From Campylobacter avium LMG 24591 (GTDB lineage Bacteria; Campylobacterota; Campylobacteria; Campylobacterales; Campylobacteraceae), in assembly GCF_002238335.1 (NCBI RefSeq), contig NZ_CP022347.1, positions 310,001 through 374,000 on the forward strand: a stretch of 64,000 nucleotides of DNA, read 5' to 3'. This document shows, piece by piece, positions 44,836-55,009 of this stretch. Under the pieces are notes generated by a model that worked only from the letters and a program-made list of their open reading frames with translations, did no database searches and had not been told where the DNA came from. The position numbers and the translations under genes are program-made. How positions within the stretch are numbered: the stretch's first letter is position 1; each line of letters begins with the position of its first letter.

Positions 44836-45621
44836 TTAAGAATTATATTTTCTGGCTATGCTATCAAATTTCCACAATTTCCTAGCCTCGCTTGATTTTT
44901 CTGCTTGTATGATGAGCATTTCCTCTTTGTCTTTTAGGCATTCTGTAAGCTCTGCAAAGGCGTTGATATAAAGGGTGTTTCCGTAAAAATTCCACTTATC
45001 ATCATTGTTTGCCTTTCCTACGCGGTTTACCCTAAGTATAGCACAAGAGCTTAGAAAAGCCCTAGTTTTAAGCATTTCAAGCCATCTTTGCTCGCTGTTA
45101 AAGGTCGAGGCTGTGGGTAGTATCAAAAGGTCTATTTTTTTTGCTTTAATTTGGTTCCAAAAGAAGTCAAAATGAGCCTCAAAGCCAAAGCACACAGCGC
45201 ATTTTATGTCATTGTAATCAAAGGAGAAAAGTTTTAGTTTTTTGCAAGAATTTATAAAAAATTTCTCCTCGTTCCAGTGAGAATAAGGCATTAGAATTTG
45301 CTGTTCGTAACTTTTTACCTCGTCTTTTGAAACCATGAGACATAGCTTTTTAAGACCTTTGTTTTCCACGCTTATAAATGGTGCGATGATTTTTATGTCG
45401 TATTTTTTAGCAAATTTTATAAGACTTTCTTTTTTTGCCAAGCTTTGCTCTTTTATCATATTTTTAGGCATAGATAAAAGCTCGGTAAAAAAGCTATTTA
45501 AGACATATTCTCCAAGCACAACTAGGTTAGCACCATTATCTTTTGAGGCTTTTAGGTAGTAATCAAGCCTTGATTCGCTTAATGCCAAGGTTGGAAGCTG
45601 TAGGGCTGCTATTTTATTCAT
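44836..45621 (-). CDS. carbon-nitrogen hydrolase (nitrilase superfamily)
   Basis: The 261-residue protein has nitrilase-like landmarks: Glu in [13 protein letters not shown], Lys candidates in the middle, and the nucleophile Cys in [16 protein letters not shown], with an [14 protein letters not shown] segment. The usual Glu-Lys-Cys triad is present but the pocket residues differ from AguB, so the amide/nitrile substrate is unknown. Start overlaps the xseB 3' end by 8 bases. Confidence 0.8.
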   Translation of the reverse strand: MNKIAALQLPTLALSESRLDYYLKASKDNGANLVVLGEYVLNSFFTELLSMPKNMIKEQSLAKKESLIKFAKKYDIKIIAPFISVENKGLKKLCLMVSKDEVKSYEQQILMPYSHWNEEKFFINSCKKLKLFSFDYNDIKCAVCFGFEAHFDFFWNQIKAKKIDLLILPTASTFNSEQRWLEMLKTRAFLSSCAILRVNRVGKANNDDKWNFYGNTLYINAFAELTECLKDKEEMLIIQAEKSSEARKLWKFDSIARKYNS

Positions 45622-45790
45622 TATCTATCTTTTCTATTTCTAGCTGTGCTTTGTCTAGAACTTCTCTAGCTTTTTTTAAATCCACAACAGCCTTTTTATA
45701 AAGCTTGATACCCTCATCAAGACTTAAATCCTCGCTATTTAAATCCTCTAAAGCCTTGTTTACTTTGTTTATATGCTCTTCAAAACTCAT
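45614..45790 (-). CDS. xseB: exodeoxyribonuclease VII small subunit
   Basis: The 58-residue protein matches XseB by length and pattern: start [19 protein letters not shown], then [14 protein letters not shown], then a helix ending [10 protein letters not shown]. It pairs with XseA (not in this window) to degrade single-stranded DNA. Its ATG overlaps the guaB stop (ATGA), and its 3' end overlaps the nitrilase gene. Confidence 0.9.
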   Translation of the reverse strand: MSFEEHINKVNKALEDLNSEDLSLDEGIKLYKKAVVDLKKAREVLDKAQLEIEKIDNE

Positions 45791-47244
45791 TGTTGATTTA
45801 CTTTGTAATTTGGTGCTTCGTGTGTTATGATTACATCATGCACATGGCTTTCTTTAAGGCCTGCACTTGTGATTTCGACAAATTCAGCTTTCTTTTGGAA
45901 GCTTTTTATATCCTTAGCCCCAACATAACCCATAGAAGAGCGAAGCCCGCCAAGTAGTTGATGTATCACATCTTTGATGCTGCCCGTATAAGGCACTCTA
46001 GCTTCTATGCCCTCAGGAACTAGTTTATCTTGAGCCATTCCTTGCTGAAAATACCTATCAGAGCTTCCTTTTTGCATGGCTGCTAAGCTGCCCATACCCC
46101 TATAGCTTTTATACTGCCTTCCTTGATAGCTAAAAATTTCTCCCGGACTTTCATCTGTTCCGGCTAATAAAGAACCTATCATAACTGAATTTGCACCGGC
46201 AGCGATTGCTTTTGCTATGTCTCCTGAGTATTTTATGCCGCCATCAGCAATTACTTTTACTTTGTATTTTAAGGCCTCTTTGGCGCAGTCAGAAATGGCT
46301 GAAATTTGAGGCACACCAACGCCAGAGACTATACGCGTTGTGCATATGCTTCCAGGGCCTATTCCAACCTTTATAGCATCAGCTCCAGCCTCGCACAGTG
46401 TCTTAGCGGCTTCTGCTGTTGCTATGTTTCCAGCGATGACATCAAGTTTTGGGTATTTTGCTTTTATTTCTTTTAAGCTATTGATTATGCCCTTTGAGTG
46501 TCCGTGAGCGCTATCAAGCACTATGACATCAACTCCAGCTTCAACAAGAGCATCAACCCTTTTCATGTCATTTACCCCAACTGCTGCGCCAACTACTAAT
46601 CTACCGTAGCTGTCTTTGTTCGCATTTGGGTATTCTTTTCTTTTTTTCAAGTCTTTTATGGTTATAAGTCCTTCTAGATGTCCTTTTTTATCCACTAGAG
46701 GTAATTTTTCTACCTTATTTTTATTAAAAATTTTCTCAGCCTCATCCAAGGTGCAGCCCTTTGGTGCTGTAATTAGCGGCATTTTAGTCATAACATTTTT
46801 TACTAAGTTATTCATATTTGTTTCAAATCTTAAATCTCTATTTGTTAAAATTCCAAGCAAAATTTTATTATCATCCACTACAGGAACGCCTGAAATTCTA
46901 TACTCCGCCATTATTTCTAAAACCTCTTTTACCTTTGCGTTTTCTCCCACAAAAATAGGGTCTATGATAACTCCACTTTCACTTTTTTTAACTCTTTTAA
47001 TCTCTCTTGCTTGATACTGTATGTCCATGTTTTTGTGAATTATACCAATCCCGCCAAGCCTAGCCATCATAATGGCACTTCTATGTTCTGTAACAGTGTC
47101 CATGGCAGCCGATAGCAAGGGCATGTTTAAGCTTATATTTTTTGTAAGTTCTGTTTTTATATCAACTTCTTTTGGAAGAACTTCAGAATAAGCTGGCATT
47201 AAAAGCACATCTTCAAATGTTAGGGCTCTTTTTACTATCTTCAT
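45787..47244 (-). CDS. guaB: inosine-5'-monophosphate dehydrogenase
   Basis: The 485-residue enzyme has two CBS domains around residues 95-205 ([11 protein letters not shown] and [16 protein letters not shown]), the [19 protein letters not shown] catalytic loop with nucleophile Cys, and the RGMGSLAAM flap. It makes XMP for GTP synthesis. It is in a tight operon with gatA upstream and xseB downstream. Confidence 0.97.
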   Translation of the reverse strand: MKIVKRALTFEDVLLMPAYSEVLPKEVDIKTELTKNISLNMPLLSAAMDTVTEHRSAIMMARLGGIGIIHKNMDIQYQAREIKRVKKSESGVIIDPIFVGENAKVKEVLEIMAEYRISGVPVVDDNKILLGILTNRDLRFETNMNNLVKNVMTKMPLITAPKGCTLDEAEKIFNKNKVEKLPLVDKKGHLEGLITIKDLKKRKEYPNANKDSYGRLVVGAAVGVNDMKRVDALVEAGVDVIVLDSAHGHSKGIINSLKEIKAKYPKLDVIAGNIATAEAAKTLCEAGADAIKVGIGPGSICTTRIVSGVGVPQISAISDCAKEALKYKVKVIADGGIKYSGDIAKAIAAGANSVMIGSLLAGTDESPGEIFSYQGRQYKSYRGMGSLAAMQKGSSDRYFQQGMAQDKLVPEGIEARVPYTGSIKDVIHQLLGGLRSSMGYVGAKDIKSFQKKAEFVEITSAGLKESHVHDVIITHEAPNYKVNQQ

Positions 47245-47253
47245 CTTTGTCCT

Positions 47254-48618
47254 TTATTGATTTTTGATTATGTTTTCAAGGCTTAAGGCGCCGTCTAGCA
47301 AAGTTTGCTCATCATAAGCTTTGCAAATTAACTGTGCTGAAATGTTTAAGCCCTCTTTATCTTTAGCTACAGGAACGCTTATAGCGCCAAGTCCAGCTAA
47401 ATTCACAGATATGGTAAAAATATCCTCTAGGTACGAATCTATAGGGCTTTTTTTAGAATTTAAATCAAATGCGGTGCTAGGAGTAACTGGCATGAAAATT
47501 AAGTCACAGTCGCTTAAAAGCTCATTGTATTTGTTTTTTATCAAAGCTCTTGCCTTTTGTGCCTTGATATAATAAGCATCATAATACCCAGAGCTTAGCA
47601 CAAAACAACCAAGTAAAATTCTCCTCTTAACCTCGTCTCCAAAACCCTCAGACCTGCTTTTTACATACAAATCTTTTAAATTTTCTATATTTTCAGCCCT
47701 TCTTCCATATCTTAAACCATCATATCTGCTTAAATTTGCACTTGCTTCAGCAGTGGCTATTATGTAATAAGCTGCTATGTCGTATTTAAAGTCGAGCAAG
47801 TCCTTAAAAACAATCTCATGCCCGTTAGCCTTTAGCTTGTCAAGGCTTTGCATTAAGGCTTGTTTTACTTCAGGATTTGCCTTTTCTATGTAGTTTTTAA
47901 TGGCTATTATCCTTAATTTTTTATTCGGGTTTAATTTATCGTGGGTTTTTTGAAATTCTATCTTAGCACTGGTGCTATCAAGCTCATCGTATCCTGCTAT
48001 GGCGTCGTATAGTATGGAGGCATCTTCGACGCTTTTTGTTATAGTGCCTATTTGGTCTAGGCTTGATGAATACGCGGCAAGTCCGTATCTACTCACCCTT
48101 CCATAGCTTGGTTTAAAGCCAACGCAAGCACAAAATGCCGCCGGCTGTCTAACAGAACCTCCGGTATCAGAGCCAAGTGAAGCTAGTGCTATATCAGCTC
48201 CCACAGCAGCTGCACTGCCACCGCTGCTACCACCGGCTACCTTGCTTAAATTTGTTGGATTTAAGGTTTTTCCATAATACGAACTTTGGGTTGCATTTCC
48301 CATCGCAAATTCGTCCATATTGCACCTGCCAAAAGGTGAAAAGCCGTTTTGCTTGAGATTTTTTATAGCACTTGCGTCATAAGGTGCGATATAGCCTTGC
48401 AAGATTTTAGATGCACAAGTTAAAGGCCAATCTTTAACGCTTATATTGTCTTTGATAGCAACGGGAATTCCATCGCAACTATCGCTTAAATCACAGTCTA
48501 AAAATTGCTCTACATAAGCACCGATTTTTTTTTCTTTTTTTGCTCTTTCGTTTAATTCTTTTTTTAGTACTCTAAGTTCATCTTGAGATAGTTTTAAGGC
48601 TTGCTTTAAGCTTATCAT
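47254..48618 (-). CDS. gatA: aspartyl/glutamyl-tRNA amidotransferase subunit A
   Basis: The 454-residue amidase-signature enzyme has Lys in PVAIKDNISVKDW, the SSGGSAAAVGADIALASLGSD motif and the TGGSVRQPAAFC segment supplying the Ser-cisSer-Lys triad. It releases ammonia from glutamine in GatCAB to amidate Glu- or Asp-tRNA. Its ATG lies on the stop codon of the 34-residue membrane protein gene (TAATG). Confidence 0.96.
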   Translation of the reverse strand: MISLKQALKLSQDELRVLKKELNERAKKEKKIGAYVEQFLDCDLSDSCDGIPVAIKDNISVKDWPLTCASKILQGYIAPYDASAIKNLKQNGFSPFGRCNMDEFAMGNATQSSYYGKTLNPTNLSKVAGGSSGGSAAAVGADIALASLGSDTGGSVRQPAAFCACVGFKPSYGRVSRYGLAAYSSSLDQIGTITKSVEDASILYDAIAGYDELDSTSAKIEFQKTHDKLNPNKKLRIIAIKNYIEKANPEVKQALMQSLDKLKANGHEIVFKDLLDFKYDIAAYYIIATAEASANLSRYDGLRYGRRAENIENLKDLYVKSRSEGFGDEVKRRILLGCFVLSSGYYDAYYIKAQKARALIKNKYNELLSDCDLIFMPVTPSTAFDLNSKKSPIDSYLEDIFTISVNLAGLGAISVPVAKDKEGLNISAQLICKAYDEQTLLDGALSLENIIKNQ

Positions 48619-48722
48619 TATTTATCCTTTTTTTTAAGTAAAAGTAGGGCGAACATTGTAACCAAGGCAAAAGATAGTATGGTAAGAATTATAACTGTTT
48701 GCGGAACTTCATAGTTTAACAT
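48618..48722 (-). CDS. 34-residue small membrane protein
   Basis: A very short gene reads from ATG 48722 (segment [18 protein letters not shown]) to a basic end LKKKDK. It is one hydrophobic helix with a positive C-terminus, so probably N-out. AAGGA sits five bases upstream. It overlaps the ileS 3' end (14 bases) and its TAA overlaps the gatA ATG, so it is translationally coupled to both. From memory C. jejuni has a small protein of the same kind between ileS and gatA. Function unknown. Confidence 0.7.
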   Translation of the reverse strand: MLNYEVPQTVIILTILSFALVTMFALLLLKKKDK

Positions 48723-51480
48723 TCATTTCCTTTAAAACCTTTGTACATCTAGGGCAGGTTTCGTTTTCATTCTTTGCGTTAAATTTCCAGCACCTAGGGC
48801 ATTTAAAATCATCAGCTCTAACAAGCTTAAAGCTATTATCACCTATCTTAAATTCAGCCAAAGCTTCCTTGCTATCTATGTTTTCTAGCTTGCTTATCAT
48901 AAACCAATCCTCAATTTCGCTTAAATCATGGCTTAATAGCTCGTTTGCTGAGCTTTGCAAAGCTAGTTCTAGGGTTGATTTTATAAGCTTTTCTTTCTTT
49001 AAAATATCAATTTGTTCTAAGAATTTTTCTCTGGCTGCAAGCAATAATTCATCATTTATACCAAAGTCAAAATTAAAATCATCCTTATACACTATGTCAA
49101 ACACATCTTTTACGCCGTCTTTAATTACAGGATTTGCATGCTCTAAGGCCTCATCAACAGTGTGTGTTAGCGTAGGTGCTATGAGAGTAAATAACTCCTT
49201 TGTGATGAGACACATAGCGCTTTGAGAGCTTATTCTTCTTTGTGAATTTTTAGAATCGCAGTAAAGCCTGTCTTTGCATATATCAAGATAAATTCCGCTT
49301 AAATCCACTATCAAGAAATTTAAAAGCAAATTGTATCCGCGGGCAAATTCATAATTATCAAAATATGTTTTAACGGCCTTAAACACAGTGCTTGCCTTTG
49401 TTAAAATCCACTTATCTAGCAAATTAAAATGCCTGGTATCTATGAAATCTAAGTCATTTGTATTTGCAAGCAAAAATCTTATGGTATTTCTTATCTTTCT
49501 GTACTGTTCTGCTACCTGCTTTAAGATGTTTTCGGAGATTTTTAAATCCCCGGTAAAATCACTTAAAAGCATCCATAGTCTTAAAATTTCAACACCGTAA
49601 TTTTTGGCCACATCCAAAGGAGAAACTACATTTCCTTTGGATTTGCTCATTTTTTGCCCCTTTTCATCAACAGTAAAGCCGTGAGTTAGTATGCTTTTAT
49701 AGGGTGCTTTTTCATTTATGGCCGTGCTTACTAGTAAGGAGCTTTGAAACCAACCTCTGTGCTGGTCGCTTCCCTCAAGATACATTGAAGCTGGGTAGGT
49801 TCCGCTTTCATAATTTTTGGAGCATAAAACAGCATTCCAAGTACTGCCGCTATCAAACCATACATCTAAGATGTCATAAACCTTTTCTAAGTCCTCTTCT
49901 TTGTATTTTGAATTTGCTGGCAAAAAGTCCTTTATCTCAAGATCCCACCAAGCATCTGCTCCTTGTTTTTCAAAAATACTTGCTATGTTTTCTAAAATTT
50001 CATCGTCTAAGATTAATTCTTTTGTTTTTTTATCTTGAAAAAATGCTATAGGAGTGCCCCAATCTCTTTGCCTTGAGATACACCAATCAGGGCGGTTTTG
50101 TATCATGGAGCCTATCCTGTTAATGCCGCTTTTTGGATAAAATTTAGTTCTTGAAATTTGCTCTAAGCACAACTCTCTAAGGCTTTTTGAGTTGATTTTT
50201 TTCTCATCCATTGCTATGAACCACTGTTTCGTAGCTCTGTAAATAACAGGTTTGTGTGTCCTCCAACAAAAAGGATAAGAGTGCATAAATTTAGAGCAGT
50301 GAAGCAAAGAATCTCCCAAAAGCTCTAAAATTCTTTCATTTGCCTTAAAAACATGAAGCCTCAAAAACTCATCCACAACATCATCTTTAAAAAGCTTTCT
50401 TTCCTTTATGCTCTCATCATAGCAACCGCCATCATCAACAGGCATAAGCACTTCTAAGTTGTATTTTAAGCTTGCGTAGTAATCATCCTCGCCGTGTCCA
50501 GGTGCGGTATGCACAAGCCCTGTGCCTCCGTCCATCAAGACATGTTCGCCAAGTATTATTAAGGATTTTCTTGAATTTAAAGGATTTATTGCTTCTAGTT
50601 TTTCAAGTTCTTGTGCGTTGAATTCTTTTTGCAGCTCACCGCTTGTAAAGCCCTTTTGCACCATGCTCTCAAGCAGAGGTTTTGCAAAGATTAAATTTTC
50701 TTTTGTTAAAACATAAGTTTCGTTTGGATTTAAGGCTATTGCTTGATTTGCAGGTAAGGTCCAAGGTGTGGTAGTCCAAATGACAGCCTTTGCTTTTTCT
50801 ACTCCAAGTTTTTGACAGGATTTTTCATCCAAATCAAAGGCTACAAAGGCTGAGTAATCCTCCTTATCCTCATATTCAACTTCAGCTTCAGCAAGAGCTG
50901 ATTTAGCAGCCCAGCTCCAAAACACAGGCTTAGACCTTTGCACCAACAAGCCCCTTTTAGCTATCGCACATAAAGAGCGGTAAATTTGTGCTTCAAAGGC
51001 AAAATCCATTGTAAGATAAGGTTTATCCCAATCGGCTATAACGCCAAGTGCCTTAAATTCATCTTTTTGAATTTGTATAAATTCGTTAGCGTGTTCTCTG
51101 CAAAGCTTTCTTATTTCTTTTTTGCTTAATTCTTTCTTTTTTGAGCCTAGTTTTACCTCAACTTGCTGTTCTATGGGTAAACCGTGGCAGTCCCAGCCGG
51201 GCGTGAAAAAGACCTTTTCTCCGTTAAAATAATGCGTTTTAACTATGCTTTCTTTGAGAATTTTATTTAAAGCATGGCCTATATGTATGTGTCCGTTTGC
51301 GTAAGGAGGTCCATCGTGAAAGGTAAAAACCTTGCTGGCATTTTGTCTTTTACTTTTCATTTTATTGTAAGCGTAGGAGTTATCAAACCATTTGCTAAAA
51401 CGGGCTTTTTCGTTTTGGGCTAAATTTGCACGCATTGCAAAAGTAGTGTTTGGAAGCAATAAACTATCCTTATAATCCAT
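48709..51480 (-). CDS. ileS: isoleucyl-tRNA synthetase
   Basis: The 923-residue class I synthetase has HIGH in [15 protein letters not shown], the KMSKS signature in [10 protein letters not shown], an editing domain with [16 protein letters not shown], and C-terminal zinc sites CPRCWKF and CPRC. It charges tRNA-Ile. It is the first gene of the minus-strand block ileS-34aa-gatA-guaB-xseB and diverges from the CinA-like gene. Confidence 0.97.
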   Translation of the reverse strand: MDYKDSLLLPNTTFAMRANLAQNEKARFSKWFDNSYAYNKMKSKRQNASKVFTFHDGPPYANGHIHIGHALNKILKESIVKTHYFNGEKVFFTPGWDCHGLPIEQQVEVKLGSKKKELSKKEIRKLCREHANEFIQIQKDEFKALGVIADWDKPYLTMDFAFEAQIYRSLCAIAKRGLLVQRSKPVFWSWAAKSALAEAEVEYEDKEDYSAFVAFDLDEKSCQKLGVEKAKAVIWTTTPWTLPANQAIALNPNETYVLTKENLIFAKPLLESMVQKGFTSGELQKEFNAQELEKLEAINPLNSRKSLIILGEHVLMDGGTGLVHTAPGHGEDDYYASLKYNLEVLMPVDDGGCYDESIKERKLFKDDVVDEFLRLHVFKANERILELLGDSLLHCSKFMHSYPFCWRTHKPVIYRATKQWFIAMDEKKINSKSLRELCLEQISRTKFYPKSGINRIGSMIQNRPDWCISRQRDWGTPIAFFQDKKTKELILDDEILENIASIFEKQGADAWWDLEIKDFLPANSKYKEEDLEKVYDILDVWFDSGSTWNAVLCSKNYESGTYPASMYLEGSDQHRGWFQSSLLVSTAINEKAPYKSILTHGFTVDEKGQKMSKSKGNVVSPLDVAKNYGVEILRLWMLLSDFTGDLKISENILKQVAEQYRKIRNTIRFLLANTNDLDFIDTRHFNLLDKWILTKASTVFKAVKTYFDNYEFARGYNLLLNFLIVDLSGIYLDICKDRLYCDSKNSQRRISSQSAMCLITKELFTLIAPTLTHTVDEALEHANPVIKDGVKDVFDIVYKDDFNFDFGINDELLLAAREKFLEQIDILKKEKLIKSTLELALQSSANELLSHDLSEIEDWFMISKLENIDSKEALAEFKIGDNSFKLVRADDFKCPRCWKFNAKNENETCPRCTKVLKEMNVKL

Positions 51481-51553
51481 ATCTTAAACCTTGAAATTTT
51501 TTATAATTGTTAATTTTACTTAATTTAGATTTAATTTTGACTTTATTTTTAGA

Positions 51554-51559
51554 TATAAT
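51554..51559 (+). promoter_or_regulatory. -10 box of cinA-pgsA-rseP unit
   Basis: Consensus TATAAT in AGATATAATC, 17 bp before the ATG at 51577, in the divergent gap with ileS. Confidence 0.5.
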
Positions 51560-51576
51560 CAGCAAAAAGGAAAAAA

Positions 51577-52668
51577 ATGAGGCATTTACTCCTAGTCATA
51601 GGTTTTGAGCTTAAAACTAACGCAAATTATCTATCTTACATACTTAGAACTTATGAGGATAAATTTCAGGAAGTAAATGATGTGGTTATACTTGAAAAAA
51701 GCAGCAAAGATCTGCCATTTTTGCTTGAGAAATACAGCAGAGACTATGATTTTATAACTATCTTTGCTTATGATGATTACTACGGCACTACTGCGAAAAT
51801 TTTAGCAACATTAAATGGCGATAGTTTGGTTTTAAAGGATGATATTTTAGCGCCTATAAAATCTCTTGAGCACAACGAGCAAGGCTTTTTAATGCACCTT
51901 GCAAAGTGCAAGATAAATTTACTTAAGAGTTCAAATTTAAGAAAAATCCCGCCATTATTGGGTTTCATTGATATACAATTTGAGTATTTTTGCTTGCTTG
52001 ATATAGATGAAGAAAGCGCTAAACTCTTGCTTGACACCATAGCAAAATCCTACGAGATAAGTATACAAAGCTCTGAGCTTTTAAAAAATTTGGTGCTTAT
52101 AAAGGCTAGTAGTTTACAGTACGGCAAATTAGATGAGTTTTTAAGTGCTGCTAAAAAGCTTTTTAGCGATAAGTTTATACCCGGAAAAGATCCTTTAAAT
52201 TTTATCGTTTCAGTCTTAAAAAGAGAAAAATTAAAAATTTCTTTTGCAGAAAGTTGTACAGGCGGGCTGTGTGCTAGCAAACTTACCGGTATAGATGGGG
52301 TTAGTGAAATTTTTGATGGTTCTGTTGTGAGCTATTCTAACCGCATAAAGCACGAGTGGCTAGGCATTAGCGAGGGTGTGCTTGAGAACAGTGGAGAGTA
52401 TTCTCAAAAATGTGTGTATTTCATGCTAAAAGGAATTTTTAAGACAGCAAAGCCCGATTTTGCCATAGCTATTAGCGGTTTAGCAGGTACTGCTGATGTG
52501 GCAGACATAAAGGCAGGCACTATTTTTGCAGGCGTTATGTATAAAGATGGGAATTTTTTACAAGAGAGTTTTCACATAAGTGGTGATAGGCGTTTTATAC
52601 AAGAACAGGCTGTTTTGCATACTTTTTCTTTGCTTTTGAGGTTAAAAAAAGAAATATTTTTCTCATAA
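51577..52668 (+). CDS. CinA family protein, C-terminal nicotinamide-nucleotide amidase domain with divergent N-terminus
   Basis: The 363-residue protein has a clear CinA/PncC amidase domain in about residues 210-360: SFAESCTGGLCASKLTG (catalytic Ser and Lys), SVVSYSNRIKHEWLGI and AISGLAGTAD. The first 200 residues keep the length of the COG1058 (MoaB/CinA N-terminal) domain but lack its recognisable motifs; only segments like GFELKTNANYLSYIL and IFAYDDYYGTTAKIL hint at it. The amidase would deamidate NMN; the N-terminal pyrophosphatase may be inactive. Confidence 0.8.
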   Translation: MRHLLLVIGFELKTNANYLSYILRTYEDKFQEVNDVVILEKSSKDLPFLLEKYSRDYDFITIFAYDDYYGTTAKILATLNGDSLVLKDDILAPIKSLEHNEQGFLMHLAKCKINLLKSSNLRKIPPLLGFIDIQFEYFCLLDIDEESAKLLLDTIAKSYEISIQSSELLKNLVLIKASSLQYGKLDEFLSAAKKLFSDKFIPGKDPLNFIVSVLKREKLKISFAESCTGGLCASKLTGIDGVSEIFDGSVVSYSNRIKHEWLGISEGVLENSGEYSQKCVYFMLKGIFKTAKPDFAIAISGLAGTADVADIKAGTIFAGVMYKDGNFLQESFHISGDRRFIQEQAVLHTFSLLLRLKKEIFFS

Positions 52669-52721
52669 ATTTAAAAAACTTTGATAATATTGAAGGCTTA
52701 AAGCAAGGAGATATTTAAGAT

Positions 52722-53246
52722 ATGAATTTGCCAAATGCCTTAGCATTAATGCGTATAGTTTTAGCGCCAATTTTGTTTTTTTTGCTGACTTACAAGATAG
52801 ATGATATACACCCAAGCTGGATAGATTATTTTGCAACGGTTGTCTTTTCTATAGCAGCTTTGAGTGATTTTTTTGATGGTTATATAGCTAGAATTTGGGG
52901 GCAGGTTACCAAACTTGGTGCGATACTAGACCCATTGGCTGATAAAATGCTTATTTTAGCGGCATTTTTGGGACTTTTGCTCCTTGATAGAGCTAATGCT
53001 TGGATAGTGTATTTAATCTTAGTTCGTGAATTTTTCATAACAGGTTTTAGGATAGTTATGATAAGCGACAACCTAAACATAAGCGCTTCTTTTGCCGGTA
53101 AAATCAAAACCCTTTCACAAACAATCGCCATTATATTTTTGCTAATGCAGTGGAAATTTGCGGATTTTATACTTTATATAGCCTTTTTTCTTACTATTTA
53201 TTCTGGCGTTGAATATGTTGTAAAATACTACAAAGCAAGGCTTTAA
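52722..53246 (+). CDS. pgsA: CDP-diacylglycerol-glycerol-3-phosphate 3-phosphatidyltransferase
   Basis: The 174-residue integral membrane enzyme has the CDP-alcohol phosphotransferase motif: DFFDGYIAR followed by GAILDPLADK, giving the D-G-x2-A-R-x8-G-x3-D-x3-D pattern. It makes phosphatidylglycerophosphate from CDP-diacylglycerol. It has AAGGAG upstream and lies 1 base before rseP. Confidence 0.95.
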   Translation: MNLPNALALMRIVLAPILFFLLTYKIDDIHPSWIDYFATVVFSIAALSDFFDGYIARIWGQVTKLGAILDPLADKMLILAAFLGLLLLDRANAWIVYLILVREFFITGFRIVMISDNLNISASFAGKIKTLSQTIAIIFLLMQWKFADFILYIAFFLTIYSGVEYVVKYYKARL

Positions 53247-53247
53247 C

Positions 53248-54357
53248 TTGAAGTCTATTTTAGCATTGCTTGTAATTTTAGCGCTTGGCTTTTACTTTTT
53301 TTCGCTAAATTTTGTAGTTACCATTCTTTGCATATCTTTTTTGATTTTCTTTCACGAGCTAGGACATTTTTTAGCTGCAAAGCACATGGGAGTTAAAGTA
53401 GAGGTTTTTAGCATAGGTTTTGGACAGGTTTTATTTCAAAAAACATTTAAAGGCACGGATTACAGGCTTAGTGCCTTGCCGCTTGGCGGTTATGTTAAGC
53501 TTAAGGGGCAAGATGATTTTGATATTAAACACAAGAGTTATGATAAAGACAGCTACACTATTTTAAGCCCGCTTAAAAAAATTTACATCTTGCTTGCTGG
53601 GCCCTTGTTTAACATCATTTTGGCCTTTATGCTTTATATTATCATTGGGAATTTGGGCTTACAAAAAGTAGCTCCTGTTGTTGGCGAGGTGCTTGAAAAC
53701 TCGGCAGCACAAAGGGCAAATTTGCAAAAAGGGGATTTGATTGTAAGTATTGATGGTAAGCCTGTGCGAAGCTTTGATGAAATTTCAAAGCTCTTAAGTT
53801 TAAATACTATGAGTGTTGAGCTTATAAGAGATGATAAGCTTATAACCGTATCAATCACGCCAAGCCTAAAACAAGCTTACAATGAATTTTTACAGCTAAC
53901 CCAAAGGCCACAAATTGGCATACAGGCAAAAACTGATGAGCTAATCACAGTAAAACATACGGGCTTAAATTCTCTCATTTTTGCTTATGAAGAGAGCTTA
54001 AATGCCACTACTTTGATAGTAAAAGCCTTAGCAAAGCTTGTTATAGGTGAGCTTGACCCTAAAAATTTGGGCGGGGTTATAACCATGGCCGATGTAACTT
54101 CAAGGGCAGCTGATATGGGTATCGTGGCCGTGCTTTTAATCTCTGCTTTGATATCGATAAATTTAGGCGTGGTAAATCTTTTGCCAATTCCTATGCTAGA
54201 TGGAGGACATATAGTGTTTAATCTCTATGAGTTGGTATTTAAAAAGTCCGTGCCTTTTGCGGTGTTTGAAAAGTTAAGCTACGTAGGACTTGCCTTTTTG
54301 CTCTGTCTTATGGTCTTTGCAACATATAATGATATAGTAAGATTAAGCCTTAATTAA
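53248..54357 (+). CDS. rseP: RIP metalloprotease RseP
   Basis: The 369-residue site-2 protease has the zinc motif HELGH in FFHELGHFLAAKH, a PDZ domain around residues 145-215, and the C-terminal LLPIPMLDGGHI zinc/active-site segment in the last membrane region. It cleaves membrane substrates such as anti-sigma factors or signal-peptide remnants. The start is TTG, one base after the pgsA stop. Convergent overlap of 8 bases with dsbB-like gene. Confidence 0.94.
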   Translation: MKSILALLVILALGFYFFSLNFVVTILCISFLIFFHELGHFLAAKHMGVKVEVFSIGFGQVLFQKTFKGTDYRLSALPLGGYVKLKGQDDFDIKHKSYDKDSYTILSPLKKIYILLAGPLFNIILAFMLYIIIGNLGLQKVAPVVGEVLENSAAQRANLQKGDLIVSIDGKPVRSFDEISKLLSLNTMSVELIRDDKLITVSITPSLKQAYNEFLQLTQRPQIGIQAKTDELITVKHTGLNSLIFAYEESLNATTLIVKALAKLVIGELDPKNLGGVITMADVTSRAADMGIVAVLLISALISINLGVVNLLPIPMLDGGHIVFNLYELVFKKSVPFAVFEKLSYVGLAFLLCLMVFATYNDIVRLSLN

Positions 54358-55009
54358 TGAGCAAGACAGCAAAGAAAAATAAGGCAATCACAGCCTTAGC
54401 TTTGCTGTTTTTTATAAGAATTATAAAATCTTTTATAACAAAAAAAGAAAAAAACACCAAGCATATCATGATGCCTTGCGCCATATTTATAAACTCAAAT
54501 TTCGGTATCAAAAACCAAGCTTTGCTGTAAAGTCCATTTGTGAAATTTGCTTCCTTAGTGCCTACAAAGAATTCTTGTATCTTAGAAAGCTGGTCTGACA
54601 TAAACTCAGGAACTATCGGTGCGTCCATTCCGCAAGTTCCGGTAGCTGTAAATAAGCTTGGAAAAATTTTATCCAAGGGCAGCGAAAATATAAAGTTAAG
54701 CTCACTAGGACAGGATGTAACCCCAAAGGGATTTGCATTTGCGATAGCCTCATAGCTTTCATTTAGCAAAAATGAGTATTTAAAGCCCAAAAATAAGGCA
54801 TAAAAAAGCATGGCAAAGGCCAAAAAAGCAAATTTATTGCCAAAGATTAGCAAGAAAGCCCCAAGAGCAAAAACGCATATCGCAAACCTTATGTAAACGC
54901 AGTTAGCACAGGGGTTCATAAATAAATAAAGTTGTAAAAAATAATGCGAAAAAAGCACTAAAGCCATGCTAAAAAGGCATAGCAAAAACCAGGTTTTGTT
55001 AAAAATCAT
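54350..55009 (-). CDS. DsbB/DsbI-type disulfide bond formation protein
   Basis: The 219-residue membrane protein has about five hydrophobic segments. The first redox pair is NPCANC in residues 32-37; later Cys are in VTSCPSE and TGTCGMD, as expected for a quinone-coupled DsbB/DsbI that reoxidises a DsbA partner. It is coupled by a 4-base overlap to the DsbA-like gene, so the pair is functional as a unit. DsbB versus DsbI is undecided. Confidence 0.88.
   Translation of the reverse strand: MIFNKTWFLLCLFSMALVLFSHYFLQLYLFMNPCANCVYIRFAICVFALGAFLLIFGNKFAFLAFAMLFYALFLGFKYSFLLNESYEAIANANPFGVTSCPSELNFIFSLPLDKIFPSLFTATGTCGMDAPIVPEFMSDQLSKIQEFFVGTKEANFTNGLYSKAWFLIPKFEFINMAQGIMICLVFFSFFVIKDFIILIKNSKAKAVIALFFFAVLLIN

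Noticed and set aside
46191-46376. plus-strand frame inside guaB
   Set aside because: Leu/Arg-rich shadow of the IMP dehydrogenase coding strand.
49704-50051. plus-strand frame inside ileS
   Set aside because: Antisense to a well-conserved synthetase; no family features.
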